A stretch of 64,000 nt of DNA from Cyanobacteria bacterium SZAS-4 (lineage in GTDB: Bacteria; Cyanobacteriota; Vampirovibrionia; Obscuribacterales; Obscuribacteraceae), in the NCBI GenBank assembly GCA_018266255.1, contig JAFEAT010000007.1, positions 124,001 to 188,000 of the forward strand, written 5' to 3'. Positions 15,938 to 24,708 of this stretch are shown in pieces (the stretch's first letter is position 1; every line of letters starts with the position of its first letter). A program made the translations under genes and the position numbers. A model generated the notes under the pieces. The model was not told the DNA's origin. It worked only from the letters and a program-made list of their open reading frames with translations, and searched no databases.

Positions 15938-17530
15938 TTGATCGGAAGACCAAAACCTGGCAGCAGTCGCTTAAACACAGCGCCGAACGAAGCCAGACTT
16001 CGGCAGCTTCTGGCCGATGCGACTAAAAACTCATCTGCGCAAGTAACCTGGGACCACCCTACCCACGAAATGATATACACGTTGACCGTCATGGTCTCAA
16101 CGATGAAAGAGCGTCGCGGCTGGGAGAGAGGCAAAACGGGCGACATGGTCGCGCCTGAGTGGTGTCTCTATGAAGTTCGCGAAAACGGTAAAGACCGCCA
16201 AGACTTATGGCGCATGGCATCAGGCGACATCGCGATTATTCAAAATCTTCTTGAAGACTCGCTCAGAACGGCTTCACGGCCAGCCGAATCAGCGCATGAA
16301 GCGGTATCGTCGCCCAGAGACTCCTATTCTAGAGTTTCCGGCAGCGCACCAGCGCCGCAATGGGGTGGTTTTGACGCACCAGCTGAAGCATCAATCTCGC
16401 AAACCATGCAAACCGATCGGGCCAGCTCTGGCGTCAATCTGTCGGGTGAGCTGAAAGAAGTCGATGTCGCGAGCATTTTGCAATCGATTAGTTTGTGCAA
16501 AATGACTGGACGTTTGAACGTTTATGATTCGATGCAGCAAGTCGAAATCTTTTTCAACCAGGGCGAGTTAGTTCACGCTATTTCAAGCCCATTGATGGAT
16601 ATTTCGAAAGGCATACGCGGCGAGAAAGTTTTGCTTGAAGTATTTACTTGGGATGACGGTTCATTCCAGTTCCAGCATGGATGGCAGACTGCCGAAAGAT
16701 CAGTGCAGAAGCATCTGCAAAACTTAGTCTTGGAAGGCGCGACGCTTCAGGACTACAAAAATTCCTTGGAAAAGAATGGCATTTTCCTCGGAACCACCTT
16801 GTTCCGCAAAGAAACAAATCTCACCGAGTTGCAGTTCGAGTCGAAGTTAGCAAACGGATTGCCTATGCACATCGATCTGCAGAAAAAAGTTTTCCTGGCT
16901 CTGCGAGAACCGAAAACTTTGCAGGAAATTCTCGATGCCGTGCCGATGGACAGAACGACCTGGATACCAGTCATCTATAGCTTAGTGTCAAGCATGTTGA
17001 TTGCGGCACGAGGAGTAGTAGTCGGCGACGATGGGCAATTCACTGACGCTTTTTCAAATATTGGCGAGCTGATCAGAAACGCCGATCGGGGGCTAATTCA
17101 GCCAGATTCGGGAATGCTTAGTTACGGACTCTTCCTCAGTTTTGCTGATAAGGAATTAGCGAGGCGTGTGCCATGTTGTTTGGCTATGTTTGAATTCAAT
17201 GTGCCACCTTCATCAATTACGAACGAATCATTGAAGGCGATCACCACCACATTCGATGCCATGAAACATCCCTATGAATGCATGACATTTTGGCAGCCGA
17301 ATCGTGTCTTGATTCTTCTGCCAATGGCGAAGATTGAAGAAACGACAAGTCGTTTAAACAGCTTTCTGGACTCGTTATCCGAAAAAATCGATATGGACGG
17401 AATTAGTCTGGTAGGTGGCTTGGCTGCTGCCCCCAAAGATGGGACTCAACTTGCCGATGTCTTAACTTCATCTTACAAGCTGCTCAAGAAAGCACAACAG
17501 TCGAATTCAAGAATAGCTTGCAGCTCGTAA
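15938..17530 (+). CDS. DUF4388 protein with degenerate GGDEF-like C-terminus
   Basis: The TTG start at 15938 is supported by GAGGAGG at 15924-15930 (7-base gap). Residues 1-110 form an unassigned domain, followed by a Ser/Pro/Ala-rich linker. Residues 166-260 (LSGELKEVDVASILQSISL... WDDGSFQFQHG) match DUF4388, the PatA-N-like domain of bacterial signalling proteins. The last 130 residues have the layout of a GGDEF domain (CCLAMFEFN... VLILLP... SLVGGLAAAP... LLKKAQQSNSRIA). At the place of the GGDEF signature is FWQPNRVLILLP, so cyclase activity is not expected. Family knowledge suggests a role in protein interaction within signalling or gliding-type pathways. The C-terminal assignment is inference from pattern. 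Confidence 0.75.
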   Translation: MIGRPKPGSSRLNTAPNEARLRQLLADATKNSSAQVTWDHPTHEMIYTLTVMVSTMKERRGWERGKTGDMVAPEWCLYEVRENGKDRQDLWRMASGDIAIIQNLLEDSLRTASRPAESAHEAVSSPRDSYSRVSGSAPAPQWGGFDAPAEASISQTMQTDRASSGVNLSGELKEVDVASILQSISLCKMTGRLNVYDSMQQVEIFFNQGELVHAISSPLMDISKGIRGEKVLLEVFTWDDGSFQFQHGWQTAERSVQKHLQNLVLEGATLQDYKNSLEKNGIFLGTTLFRKETNLTELQFESKLANGLPMHIDLQKKVFLALREPKTLQEILDAVPMDRTTWIPVIYSLVSSMLIAARGVVVGDDGQFTDAFSNIGELIRNADRGLIQPDSGMLSYGLFLSFADKELARRVPCCLAMFEFNVPPSSITNESLKAITTTFDAMKHPYECMTFWQPNRVLILLPMAKIEETTSRLNSFLDSLSEKIDMDGISLVGGLAAAPKDGTQLADVLTSSYKLLKKAQQSNSRIACSS

Positions 17531-17536
17531 TCTTAA

Positions 17537-18067
17537 TCAGAGTCCATCACCGGGCGTGATGGCATTGCTGTGCCCTGCATCTGGTGACTCACTTTGTGCC
17601 TGCATGAGCTTCATCAACATTTGAGTCTGGCGAATCAGCTCCTTGTCTTGAGCATCCAAGTGTTCCATGATGTGCTCTAAATCTTGATAACTGGTAAGAG
17701 TGGTTTTGTATTGCTCATCCGCTCGCATCTCAGCGTGTTTTGACAGAATACTTTGCCCCACCATAATTAGTGGCATCAAAAGCAACTGCACGATGTTGCC
17801 GAGGAACAGCAGAAACGCGTATGGATATGGATCGAACGCTTTTTCACGCATGAAAAATTGCCATAGGCACCAAAACAGCATGAAGAACGCCATGAAATAA
17901 AGAGCCCACATCGTTCCCATCGCATTAGTAACAGAGAGCGCGATGCGATCGTTTAGAGCGAGAGATTCCGCATGTTTTTCGTTGACATTTACGGGCTTGT
18001 GCAGCCGCGGCAACCTTTTAAAAAGTGTCACTGCAGCTTCAGCAACTTTATGTGCACCATTACTCAA
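17537..18067 (-). CDS. DUF1003 membrane protein
   Basis: The 176-residue product has the DUF1003 core LNDRIALSVTNAMGTMWALY, a hydrophobic segment AFFMLFWCLWQFF, and PYPYAFLLFLGNIVQLLLMP followed by IMVGQ. It therefore carries two membrane helices with cytoplasmic ends. The C-terminal 60 residues are helical and Gln/Met-rich (LIRQTQMLMKLMQAQ), probably a coiled coil. DUF1003 has no established function. It converges with the DUF4388 gene, six bases from its stop. Confidence 0.85.
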   Translation of the reverse strand: MSNGAHKVAEAAVTLFKRLPRLHKPVNVNEKHAESLALNDRIALSVTNAMGTMWALYFMAFFMLFWCLWQFFMREKAFDPYPYAFLLFLGNIVQLLLMPLIMVGQSILSKHAEMRADEQYKTTLTSYQDLEHIMEHLDAQDKELIRQTQMLMKLMQAQSESPDAGHSNAITPGDGL

Positions 18068-18138
18068 TTAGATATCTCCAGCTAGACGTCCATCAGGACC
18101 CTAGCACACGAGCGTAGAGATTTTGTGAAGCAGTGGTA

Positions 18139-19425
18139 TCACTTTACCAATTGACCGTGAACTTTCAAATCAGCGCCGAGAGGAAGCACAGGAGTTTCAA
18201 CCGGGTCGCGCACCACTCGCGATATCGTTCGACCTGGTCTGCTGTGTGCGTCGATAACAAGACGCTCAGGAGTTGCCACCAGTTCGTCCGGCGGGGGAGG
18301 GTTCGGACTTGGAATGAAATTACGGGTGTACAGATCGGTTCCAGCCAATTGCAAGTTCGGATGATTTCCCGGTCCTCTTCGAGCATCAGCAACTTGATCT
18401 TGAGAGACCCTCAAAGCATTTTGCATTTTTGCAACTTGCTCAAGAAACTGCTCTTCACGTTGTTTGGTCGTGCTGTCGTAGGTACTCTGAGCTGCTGTGA
18501 TTTTGCTTGCCGTGTCTTTTTTGATTGAGTCAACGGTATCCGATGACGATGAGCCTTTCAGTCTGACACCGTCTTGAAGTGCTTGAATACGAACGTCTCG
18601 CTCTCTATTCAATCTAAAAATATCGTCACTCAAATGTTGTTTCAAGCTTTCTAAATCTGCGGCATAGTTTCTCTGCAAGGTGGCAATTTCAACATTTGAT
18701 TGATCGGTCATTCTAACTAAAGTTTTCTCCAGGGCGAGATCCTGAAGTTCTCCGCCTGTAGCAGTATATGCGGGGACTTTCGTCGGATAAGGCGCGCCTG
18801 GAATTGAATACTGCGTTGGGCGCCTAAATCTTCCTCTAGACAAATCAATTCGCTCTTCCAATTCGGACCCATATTGCTGTAATTGGTTCGCTTCCGACGC
18901 ATCGTATCCTTGCCCCTGCACATTCGTTGGAGTCGAACTAGCGATTTGGCCAGCAGCACTTTGACTGGAAACAATCTGGTTGGACGCACCTTGATGGGAT
19001 ACGGCTTGACTAGACGGGGCGGGTCCGACAATTTGCTTAGAAGCCTGCATAGAACGAATCGCATCGCGGCAGTAATCAGTCATTTTCTGCGACGTCGATT
19101 CTTTAAGGGCCAATGTGTACTCTGCCAGGCAAGGTTTCTGATATCCAAGATTGAACAAGCAGTTAGCCAGATAATAGTGTCCGATCGATTCGTGTGGTGC
19201 GGCAGCGACATACTGCTGCAAATGACCAACGGCGTCAGAATAGTGCTTCGAATTGAAGCTTTGTATTCCCCGTTGCAATTCGACTTGAGAGGCTTCAGCA
19301 TTTGCAGGAATGGCACTGCAACTGAATAGGCTGAGCATCGCCGACGTCAGCACCAGCTTGCAAGACCAGGTTTCGAACTTCTCGCCAATATGACGCAATT
19401 TCTTCGTGAGCGATTTCATAGACAC
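18139..19425 (-). CDS. Exported TPR/coiled-coil protein, 428 aa
   Basis: A basic N-terminus precedes a signal peptide (SCKLVLTSAMLSLFSCSAIP ANA). Export through Sec is likely, and an LFSC box leaves a lipoprotein possible. Residues 45-125 form TPR units (LQRGIQSFNSKHYSDAVGHL, HYYLANCLFNLGYQKPC). A Ser/Gln-rich linker and a long charged coiled coil follow, about residues 225-345. The end carries LQLAGTDLYTRNFIPSP, a Pro-rich stretch and a short tail. The gene at 19675-20658 has the same architecture in the opposite direction, including a matching TGTSIYVRSYE box, so the two are divergent paralogues. Function is unknown. The place of action is extracytoplasmic. Confidence 0.7.
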   Translation of the reverse strand: MSMKSLTKKLRHIGEKFETWSCKLVLTSAMLSLFSCSAIPANAEASQVELQRGIQSFNSKHYSDAVGHLQQYVAAAPHESIGHYYLANCLFNLGYQKPCLAEYTLALKESTSQKMTDYCRDAIRSMQASKQIVGPAPSSQAVSHQGASNQIVSSQSAAGQIASSTPTNVQGQGYDASEANQLQQYGSELEERIDLSRGRFRRPTQYSIPGAPYPTKVPAYTATGGELQDLALEKTLVRMTDQSNVEIATLQRNYAADLESLKQHLSDDIFRLNRERDVRIQALQDGVRLKGSSSSDTVDSIKKDTASKITAAQSTYDSTTKQREEQFLEQVAKMQNALRVSQDQVADARRGPGNHPNLQLAGTDLYTRNFIPSPNPPPPDELVATPERLVIDAHSRPGRTISRVVRDPVETPVLPLGADLKVHGQLVK

Positions 19426-19674
19426 ACTCGCAGATACACTCTGGGTCCGAACGAACGCTTCCGTAGAGAACCTACCTCAATGTTATGGGTGGACGCTTTC
19501 AGAACTCATTCGTAGTAACATCCGATGCATGCATAGTACCTATCGGAAGTGAAGCTTTCGTGACTGCAAATCCGTTTCAGGGTTAGATTTTGCGCAATCA
19601 GAAAATACAAAAGTGGTATAAAGCATTTAAGATCGCTGTAATCGCATAATCGGTGTACGTTTACCGGAGCGGCT

Positions 19675-20658
19675 ATGAAACTCAAAACACTCGTCGGGAT
19701 TGCCGGTCTGGCTTGGTCTCTCGCGCTGTTAACGCAGACCCAGGTCTACGCAGAGAACCTGATGCAAGAAGGCATTCAATACTACAATTCGTCAAATTTT
19801 GGCAAAGCCGAAAATGCCTTCAAAGCAGAAATAACAGCTCATCCGAAAAATGCCGACGCGCACTATATGCTCGGGAATGCCCTGGCCGAACTAAATAGAG
19901 AGAAAGAAGCAGTTCAGGAATACAACTTATCCTTGAGCCTTGAGCCGAACGGAGTGATCTCGAGTTACTGTAAAAAGGCTCTATCTACTATTTTGAATAA
20001 ACACGTGTCACCGCCGCCCGGTCACACTTCTGAACCGCTACCAGTTTCTAAACCGATATCGCTTGACGGATCACCACCAGGGTCGCCCGAAAAATCTCGT
20101 CGAGACACAGAAAACCAAGCTGTGTCAGATTCGGCAAGCAAAATATCCGCGCAGACAAATGAAACCGAAGCGCACGCATCGGAAGAATGCGAGGCCCGGA
20201 TACGCGACATTAACCGTGATACGGAACGTCAAATCGCAGATTTGCAGCGTGAACAGCAAGAAAGAATCGATGCAAATATACCTGCAATGGCTGTAAAAGC
20301 TGCTTACAGGGCTTACCAATCTGCAGACGATCGTGCCACCAGAGAAGAAATAGCTCGCAAAATCGAGGCAATCAAAACACTTCAAGCCAAGAGAATTGCA
20401 GAACTCCACCTCTCTTACAAAATAAGACAATCAGCGGCAGAAGACGCAGCGCTTACGCTAGACAAGCAGTATGCCAATCGCGACAAACCAGCTAACGTGA
20501 AGCTGTCACCAACTGGCACGAGTATTTATGTAAGAAGCTACGAAACCTCGAATGAACCAAGCGGAAACAGCGTTCCCGTTGCGCTCCCACCGGCGAAGTC
20601 TCTAGGCGCAGCGGACCCAAAAGCGTCAATGCATAAAGACATCAAAAAAGCGCCTTGA
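19675..20658 (+). CDS. Exported TPR/coiled-coil protein, 327 aa (paralogue of 18139-19425)
   Basis: GGAG five bases before ATG 19675 supports the start. The signal peptide is MKLKTLVGIAGLAWSLALLT QTQVYA. TPR units follow (MQEGIQYYNSSNFGKAENAF, HYMLGNALAELNREKEAVQE), then a Ser/Pro-rich linker, a charged coiled coil (IRDINRDTERQIADLQREQQ) and a C-terminal LSPTGTSIYVRSYE box shared with the divergent neighbour. The last codon region overlaps the next gene's TTG start (TTGA), so this gene and the PDZ-VWA gene form a translationally coupled pair. The protein is probably a periplasmic or surface scaffold. No enzymatic motif is present. Confidence 0.7.
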   Translation: MKLKTLVGIAGLAWSLALLTQTQVYAENLMQEGIQYYNSSNFGKAENAFKAEITAHPKNADAHYMLGNALAELNREKEAVQEYNLSLSLEPNGVISSYCKKALSTILNKHVSPPPGHTSEPLPVSKPISLDGSPPGSPEKSRRDTENQAVSDSASKISAQTNETEAHASEECEARIRDINRDTERQIADLQREQQERIDANIPAMAVKAAYRAYQSADDRATREEIARKIEAIKTLQAKRIAELHLSYKIRQSAAEDAALTLDKQYANRDKPANVKLSPTGTSIYVRSYETSNEPSGNSVPVALPPAKSLGAADPKASMHKDIKKAP

Positions 20659-21917
20659 ACTTCTACCACAATACGTTGAAATTGCTGATACTAAATGCGA
20701 TGCTTTGTCTCGCCTGCACAAACCCACTTGTGCCGGCATTTGCTGCCGGAGTCTCGGATGCGCCTCCGAAAACAATTCAAGGTTCAGTCACTCAAAACGA
20801 GATGATCGACAATTTGGAGAGAGTGGGTATCAAATGCATTTTCCATCAAGGCGCTACACCTAAAACAGGTTATCTAGCGGTGGACAGCGTACGTATGGGC
20901 AGTGCAGCTTACTACCAGGGAGTGGAGGTGGGGGACAAAATAAAGTCTCTCTCGTCGGCAAACAATGTCTTCACACTTCAAATCGAACGAAACGGCCAAC
21001 CATATCAGCTGCAACTGAAAGCGCTTTCGCCAGTTCTTGCTTCCGCTGCACCACTGAAGGGATCTGCACAACAGAAGGGAGCCGATGTGCCCGTTGTCGA
21101 TGTATCGCAATCAAAAATTCCGGTGAAAGACGTGCCACCGAAAGATAAAGAAGAAAAGAAACTCATTCAGTACGATATCGAATTGCTTATAGACGTTACG
21201 GGCTCAATGACTGACAAAGATGGAACCGGCGATTTAACGAAATTTGAGTGGTGCCATGAACAGATTCGAGCCTTTGCAAAATTAATGGCAGAGTACAAAA
21301 GAACATTCACCATCACCACATTCAATACCGGCTTTAAGACTGAATACCACTGCAATCCATCTAGGTTAGAAGAGCTTTACGGAAGCATCAAACCGGCGGG
21401 CAGCACATGTCTGGTCACTCCATTGATTGAGAGGTTGGAGCACGTGCGAAGCCATCCTGACCCAGGTCGAGCCACCATTGTGGCAGTGATAACCGATGGC
21501 GAACCCAATGTTCCAAGAGATCCACTCGTCGTCAACAGAGCGCTCGTTGACTTCACAAAGAAACTGAGCAAGCCAGACGATATCGTCATTACGTTCTTGC
21601 AGATTGGAGACACATTCAATGGAAAGTCTTTCTGCATCGATCTGGACGACAATCTTGTCAACGAAGGCGCAAAATACGACATCATTGACACCAAGACCTT
21701 CGACGAATTGAAAAGTGAAGGGCTTACTGCCGCGCTGATTGATGCAGTCACAGAAAAGCGAAGCAGCAGAAGTTCTCGCGCAACCCCCAGACACCTGAAG
21801 ATGTCACCAGAAGACGAGAAGCTCATGAAAGACGTTGAATCGAACCTAAAAGACAAAATGGATGAGCGAAAAGCTCTTGAAAAGATGCTCAATTTTGACA
21901 AGCCGAAACAACCCTAA
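20655..21917 (+). CDS. Exported PDZ-VWA domain protein, 420 aa
   Basis: Start TTG 20655 overlaps the upstream TGA by three bases. It keeps a full signal peptide (MNFYHNTLKLLILNAMLCLA... PAFA), which a start at ATG 20700 would shorten. Residues 48-122 are PDZ-like, with AVDSVRMGSAAYYQGVEVGDKI. From about residue 170 is a von Willebrand A domain: IELLIDVTGSMTDKDG supplies the metal-site DxTGS, followed by TFNTGF, STCLVTPLIE and VAVITDGEPN. The MIDAS thus looks intact. The C-terminus is charged and helical. It probably binds proteins outside the membrane in partnership with the coupled TPR protein. The ligand is unknown. Confidence 0.8.
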   Translation: MNFYHNTLKLLILNAMLCLACTNPLVPAFAAGVSDAPPKTIQGSVTQNEMIDNLERVGIKCIFHQGATPKTGYLAVDSVRMGSAAYYQGVEVGDKIKSLSSANNVFTLQIERNGQPYQLQLKALSPVLASAAPLKGSAQQKGADVPVVDVSQSKIPVKDVPPKDKEEKKLIQYDIELLIDVTGSMTDKDGTGDLTKFEWCHEQIRAFAKLMAEYKRTFTITTFNTGFKTEYHCNPSRLEELYGSIKPAGSTCLVTPLIERLEHVRSHPDPGRATIVAVITDGEPNVPRDPLVVNRALVDFTKKLSKPDDIVITFLQIGDTFNGKSFCIDLDDNLVNEGAKYDIIDTKTFDELKSEGLTAALIDAVTEKRSSRSSRATPRHLKMSPEDEKLMKDVESNLKDKMDERKALEKMLNFDKPKQP

Positions 21918-21962
21918 AACGACGTCTAGCTGTAAAATTGTTTGCACTTTAGGGGAAGCCTC

Positions 21963-22871
21963 GTGAACATACTGTTGGCGGTCGACAATTCGCCTCATTC
22001 ACAAGTTGCTGTCGATGTCGTTCTTAGCCGTAGTTGGCCAGATGACACCACATTTAAAGTGTTTTGCGCAGTAGAGCGGCGTGAACCGATTTTCGCTGTT
22101 ATGCAACGCGATGAGGCAGAGGCATTCCTCAACAAAGCTCTGCAGGCGGCAAAAGACTTCACAGCCGAAATTGCGGAGCAACTAACAGAGCGATTTCCAA
22201 ATTGCAAAGCTATCAACGAAGCGAAGTTCGGCGACAGCAAAGAAAATATTTTGGAAGAGTCGGCCTGGGCAGATCTCATCGTTGTGGGTTCACATGGTCG
22301 CCATGGTGTGCCGCGATTCTTTCTCGGCAGTGTTTCGCAAACGATTCTCTTGTACGGCCAGTGCTCGACCTTGATAGCCCGCTATCAACAGGCGCACACT
22401 GGAGTCGCTAGTTTCGATAACAATATTTTGGTGGCAATCGATGACACAGTGCATTCGAAAGATGTTTTCGAGTGGGTCATGAAGTTACCCTGGTCAGACG
22501 ATGCACGATTCACTTTGTTGACAGTCGTTTCGATGCCCGACGACGTTCAAGTTGCAGGTGTTGATGCGCTTTACGCTCAAGCTGATTCAGCCGAGAAAAA
22601 GGTTTTGATGGAATCTGCGACGGCAATGCTCGAAGATTGCGCAAATCGTTTAGAAGATAAAGTCGGAATTGGAAAAGTGAACATTGAAATACGCGAAGGC
22701 GATCCTGTCGACGTAATTTTGTCATTCGCCAGTTCAATTCCGGCCGGACTAATTGTAATGGGTTCACGCCTACGCGGGCATCTAATGCGCTTCTTCATGG
22801 GTAGTGTTTCCCAGGAAGTCGTATTGAAAGCGCCTTGCCCTGTAGAAGTTGTAAAACGCGTCTCGATCTGA
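21963..22871 (+). CDS. Tandem universal stress protein (UspA), 302 aa
   Basis: GTG 21963 is preferred because AGGGGA (21951-21956) lies 6 bases upstream and the protein then begins MNILLAVDNSPHSQVAVDVV. An upstream TTG at 21942 would put that signal inside the gene. Two Usp domains follow each other. The first ends VVGSHGRHGVPRFFLGSVSQ and the second VMGSRLRGHLMRFFMGSVSQ, both with the G-2x-G-9x-G-S nucleotide-binding pattern, so ATP binding is expected. Family knowledge: Usp proteins support stress and energy-limitation survival. A second tandem Usp is encoded at 50281-51156. The gene stands downstream of the PDZ-VWA gene by 45 bases. Confidence 0.9.
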   Translation: MNILLAVDNSPHSQVAVDVVLSRSWPDDTTFKVFCAVERREPIFAVMQRDEAEAFLNKALQAAKDFTAEIAEQLTERFPNCKAINEAKFGDSKENILEESAWADLIVVGSHGRHGVPRFFLGSVSQTILLYGQCSTLIARYQQAHTGVASFDNNILVAIDDTVHSKDVFEWVMKLPWSDDARFTLLTVVSMPDDVQVAGVDALYAQADSAEKKVLMESATAMLEDCANRLEDKVGIGKVNIEIREGDPVDVILSFASSIPAGLIVMGSRLRGHLMRFFMGSVSQEVVLKAPCPVEVVKRVSI

Positions 22872-22916
22872 TTCTGATTAGTCCTCATAAAACGCGATAT
22901 CCGGAAATGAACTTCC

Positions 22917-23063
22917 ATGACTAAGAAAATAACTGGAGCTTTTTTGTCGGTAATTCCGCTAGTCGCGATACTAGCCGTGAATGGAAAGGCAATTCGCGCG
23001 CGCAGCACCCCTAATCACCGAATGAGACTGTGGTTCAACCATCCGTACTTGTATAATATATAG
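22917..23063 (+). CDS. Possible 48-aa small protein
   Basis: An ATG at 22917 opens a 48-codon frame beginning MTKKITGAFLSVIPLVAILA and ending with a basic, aromatic tail. The N-terminus looks like a signal peptide or single membrane anchor. There is no strong Shine-Dalgarno, and the end overlaps an AT-rich TATAATATAT. The gap 22872-23149 contains nothing else recognisable. It could be real or chance. Confidence 0.25.
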   Translation: MTKKITGAFLSVIPLVAILAVNGKAIRARSTPNHRMRLWFNHPYLYNI

Positions 23064-23149
23064 AGTATCTGCGAGCCACTAATGCACAAGAAGAAGTTAA
23101 ATTCCAATTGATACTATATTTGGTGCAGCACTTTGTTCACCACAGGCAC

Positions 23150-24010
23150 CTACAGTCCCGCCGCGGCTAGACGTGGATCCAGCGGGCGCGGCATTGTCAG
23201 CTCGCCGGTTGGAACTTCATCTGCCCAGACGAGAAACTTATCGAGAACATGAGGACCAAACGAAGTTGTGATGGCGCAATCAGCGGCATCACGGCCGGTC
23301 GCCACCAAAATCCATCCAATTCTTCGCACGTTGTGCCTCGCGTCGAATGTGTACCATTGCCCGCCGAGATAACACTGAAAACAAGCGCTGAAATCCATTG
23401 CTGAATCAACCGGCACACCAATGTCGCCGAGATAACCAGTCGCGTAGCGCGCTGGAATGTTTAGGGCGCGACAGAATGTCACCGCGAGATGAGTGAAGTC
23501 CCGGCACACACCTTTGCGGTCCTGGTAAACCTCGTAGGCGCCTTTAGTGGCGTTGGCGAATGGATAGCCAAATTGAACGTTGTTAAAGACCCAGTCGCAG
23601 ACAGCTTGGGCGCGGCTCCATCCTGGTGGCAAATGTCCAAACAATTCCCAGGCAACATCGCCGAGCTTATCAACTTCGCAGTAGCGACTTGGCAGCAGAA
23701 ATTGCAAACATTCAGGCGGCAATTCTTCGACTGGATGCTGCACTGCGTCAGCAATTACCGGATCTGGGACACCGCTGTCTTTCACGATCGTGTCGCTCGT
23801 GATGGTTAACTTTCCAGCAGGAGCCATTATTCGCGCGCATCGGTTACCGAACCAGTCAGTGAACTCGGTAATTGGAACGTTCGGTGTAATCTTCAGCTCA
23901 TCAGGGTGAAGCAGGTCTCCTGCGCGAGAAGGCAAAAGATGCAACAAGAAAATCATCGGCGTTGGATTTGGAAAGTCAAAAACCATTTCATAACCAACGC
24001 GAATAAACAT
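23150..24010 (-). CDS. Transglutaminase-like protein, possibly catalytically altered
   Basis: The 286-residue protein has a beta-rich N-terminal part and a transglutaminase core with the Cys motif RKGVCRDFTHLAVTFCRALN and NIPARYATGYLGD. In the place where relatives often carry a His-Ala-Trp, this one reads MDFSACFQCYLGGQWYTFDARHN. The usual catalytic His appears replaced by Ser, while the Asp remains in FDARHN. The fold assignment is safe. Activity is doubtful unless another His substitutes. It is not next to an ATP-grasp or alpha-E gene, unlike the transglutaminase at 7587. The start ATG 24010 lies soon after a GGAG-like sequence (AGGAGAACTCT, read on the minus strand). Confidence 0.85.
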   Translation of the reverse strand: MFIRVGYEMVFDFPNPTPMIFLLHLLPSRAGDLLHPDELKITPNVPITEFTDWFGNRCARIMAPAGKLTITSDTIVKDSGVPDPVIADAVQHPVEELPPECLQFLLPSRYCEVDKLGDVAWELFGHLPPGWSRAQAVCDWVFNNVQFGYPFANATKGAYEVYQDRKGVCRDFTHLAVTFCRALNIPARYATGYLGDIGVPVDSAMDFSACFQCYLGGQWYTFDARHNVRRIGWILVATGRDAADCAITTSFGPHVLDKFLVWADEVPTGELTMPRPLDPRLAAAGL

Positions 24011-24207
24011 AGAGTTCTCCTGTTACCGACAGATTATTCCGCGCTGTCTAACCGCTCCCACATCCTAGCCTAATGTAGGGTGCGTGGCTACTCTTTTATT
24101 CAGCTCACTTTATAATTCCAAGCGGACCCTGATGCTGAGCCAGTCTCAAAGAAGGCAGATGTAAACGATTAAATTTGGCTATTCTTGAAGTCGGTCAAAC
24201 CACGATG

Positions 24208-24708
24208 TCATTGAGCTCGGTTCGCTCTAAATATGTAGATAGCAGAGGAAATAATAATCGCCACTATCAGTGTAATGAGACTACTGGAATCCATTGATTG
24301 AGCGGCACCGAGCGACACTTGAATGCAGCTCCATATCGCGAAGAACATCAGCCCAGAAACTTCCAAGTTCATGACGAACATAAATTTGCGAGCCAGTGAA
24401 TATTGGCTTGCAGCGTTCTTTTCAGTAATCGGCTTGAGATAATTGAAGGTATGAGGAAATCGTGTCAAAACCAGCATGAGCAGGCAGTTGACTACCGACA
24501 CTGCGCTCAGGAACAAGAGCGTGCTCTTAGGTCCTTTTCGATCGGCTGTACCCATTATGTCGAAGTGGGTGGTGATTTGATCGGGCAAACTGGTCCAGTA
24601 ATACGCGACGATGCCAACGGTGCCGCCAACAATCACAATAGTCATCACGAGAAGCGCCCATTCTGCCTTCGTCAGGGGAAGCTTCAGACGGGGTCTATCA
24701 GCTTTCAT
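24208..24708 (-). CDS. DUF1648 membrane protein (SdpI-like N-terminal domain)
   Basis: Starting at ATG 24708 the protein is 166 residues. An upstream start at 24744 would overlap the preceding gene more deeply. Residues 15-65 contain a first helix and WTSLPDQITTHFDIMGTADR with KGPKS after it, the DUF1648 signature. Three more hydrophobic helices follow (LLFLSAVSVVNCLLMLVL, SGLMFFAIWSCIQ, LITLIVAIIISSAIYIF). Family knowledge: this domain forms the first helices of SdpI-type immunity and signal proteins, but here the rest is short. The start overlaps the 3' end of the TPR gene 24698-25891 by 11 bases, so it is the last gene of that operon. Confidence 0.75.
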   Translation of the reverse strand: MKADRPRLKLPLTKAEWALLVMTIVIVGGTVGIVAYYWTSLPDQITTHFDIMGTADRKGPKSTLLFLSAVSVVNCLLMLVLTRFPHTFNYLKPITEKNAASQYSLARKFMFVMNLEVSGLMFFAIWSCIQVSLGAAQSMDSSSLITLIVAIIISSAIYIFRANRAQ

